In this document: piece after piece, positions 6,579 to 7,407 of the stretch | How positions within the stretch are numbered: position 1 is the first letter of the stretch | Layout of the letters: each line of letters opens with the position of its first letter | Assembly: GCA_002404345.1 (NCBI GenBank) | Contig: DHJN01000220.1 | Location: 13,415-20,821 of the forward strand | DNA from: Actinobacteria bacterium UBA4719 | Lineage (GTDB): Bacteria; Actinomycetota; Actinomycetes; Actinomycetales; Dermatophilaceae | Direction of reading: 5' to 3' | DNA: 7,407 bases | The notes under the pieces: generated by a model | Databases searched by the model: none | The model's input: the letters and a program-made list of their open reading frames with translations, nothing else | What the model was told of the DNA's origin: nothing | Position numbers and translations under genes: made by a program

Positions 6579-7313
6579 ATGGCCCGCAAGGAATCCCCTC
6601 AGTCAACCGCGCCCAAGAAGCCGGGACGCTTCGCCCAGCTCCGTCAGGTCTTCACCGCCGCCCGCGGAGTCGACCCCCTGATCGGCTGGTGGATGGCGCT
6701 GGCTGCCCTTGGCACGCTCATCGCCATCGTCGTCATCGGCGTGCTCGTCAAGCACCCGGTCTACTTCATGTTCCTCAGCATCCCGCTGGCCACCCTTGCT
6801 GCTTCGGTGGTCCTGAGCATCCGGGCCAAGCGCGCGGCATACAAGTCCATCGAGGGCAAGCCCGGCGCTGCGGGAGCGGCTCTGTCCTCACTGCGTCGCG
6901 GCTGGTACTTCGAGCAGCAGCCCGTCGCGGCTGAGGCCGCCCGAGCCGGCGACATGTCGTCAACCGCCATGGTGTTCCGCGCAACCGGACGCCCCGGCGT
7001 CGTTCTTGTCGCCGAGGGTCCTGCAGTGCGAGCAAGCAAGCTGGCTGAGGCCGAGCGCAAGAAGATCAGCCGGATCGCCGGGGCGAGCGTCCCGGTGACC
7101 GTGATCAGGATTGGCGAGGGCGGCGGGAAGGACGAGGTGTCGGTCCGCAAGGTGGCCAGCAAGCTTCAGCGGATGAAGCCCGTGCTCACCAAGGAAGAGG
7201 TCTCGGCCGTCAACAAACGCCTCAAGGCCATGGGTGGCCTGCGCCCTCCGCTGCCGGCCGGCGTCGACCCCAACCGGGTTCGGATGGACCGCAAGGCAAC
7301 GCGCGGCCGCTGA
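6579..7313 (+). CDS. DUF4191 family membrane protein
   Basis: This 244-residue protein looks like the DUF4191 family, the orthologue group of M. tuberculosis Rv2219, which sits directly after lipA there too. A basic N-terminus (1-23) precedes two membrane helices (about 34-57 and 60-80) joined by a very short KHP turn, so both termini should be on the same side, probably the cytosol. A soluble C-terminal domain (about 85-244) contains GWYFEQQP (108-115), a MVFRATGRPGVVLVAEGP strand pair (131-148) and a strongly basic tail. No catalytic motif is visible and no function is known to me. The conserved place next to lipA hints at a link to lipoate metabolism or the envelope, but this is only context. 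The start ATG 6579 is well placed after a TANNNT box. Confidence 0.88.
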   Translation: MARKESPQSTAPKKPGRFAQLRQVFTAARGVDPLIGWWMALAALGTLIAIVVIGVLVKHPVYFMFLSIPLATLAASVVLSIRAKRAAYKSIEGKPGAAGAALSSLRRGWYFEQQPVAAEAARAGDMSSTAMVFRATGRPGVVLVAEGPAVRASKLAEAERKKISRIAGASVPVTVIRIGEGGGKDEVSVRKVASKLQRMKPVLTKEEVSAVNKRLKAMGGLRPPLPAGVDPNRVRMDRKATRGR

Positions 7314-7322
7314 CCCTTGCTC

Positions 7323-7407
7323 CCAAACCTAGGGACCGTGCGGCCTCCCCGCCGCCAAACCTAGGGACCGTGCGGCCTCCCGGCCCCCAAACCTCGGCAC
7401 CACCCCA
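7323..7407. repeat. 32-bp tandem repeat at the right edge
   Basis: Units begin at 7323, 7355 and 7387. The first two share an exact 27-bp stretch that starts CCAAACCTAGGGACCGTG and ends CGGCCTCCC; their last few bases differ. The third keeps CCAAACCT and then diverges (CGGCACC) before the window ends. Each full unit contains CCTAGG and can form a small imperfect hairpin: GGGA with TCCC, then CC with GG around a GTGC loop, with a CC bulge. It begins 10 bp after the DUF4191 stop and may continue beyond the window. Confidence 0.9.

Overview
This is a high-GC actinobacterial window. The evidence is GC-rich codon usage, GTG starts, TANNNT -10 boxes placed for leaderless transcripts, and a lipB-lipA-DUF4191 gene order matching Mycobacterium tuberculosis Rv2217-Rv2218-Rv2219 as I recall it. 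A member of Micrococcales, perhaps Intrasporangiaceae, would fit, but that is a guess from general sequence character.

The left two thirds are read leftward. A 735-residue MMPL/RND transporter (4600 to 2393) is followed, with a 14-bp overlap, by a Gfo/Idh/MocA-family NAD(P)-dependent oxidoreductase (2406 to 1333). That gene ends in a strong GC hairpin. After about 270 bp without a clear gene comes an atypical membrane-anchored Ser/Thr protein kinase-like protein (from about 1058), which runs off the left edge. It carries a hexapeptide repeat, encoded by an 18-bp tandem repeat, between its kinase domain and its membrane helix.

The right third is read rightward and is divergent from the transporter. 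LipB (octanoyltransferase, 4698-5327), LipA (lipoyl synthase, 5537-6562) and a two-helix DUF4191 membrane protein (6579-7313) form the lipoate-assembly locus. LipB moves octanoate from acyl carrier protein to a lysine of the lipoyl domains of E2 subunits and GcvH. LipA then inserts the two sulfurs. The role of the DUF4191 protein is unknown.

The genes belong to known families, and I see no clearly new multi-gene system. The least explained signals are non-coding: a 17-bp tandem array carrying GAACGTTC palindromes directly in front of the lipA ribosome binding site, a GC hairpin just upstream of that array, tiny ORFs whose stop overlaps the lipA start, a repeat pair and inverted repeat in the transporter/lipB divergent region, and a 32-bp tandem repeat at the right edge.
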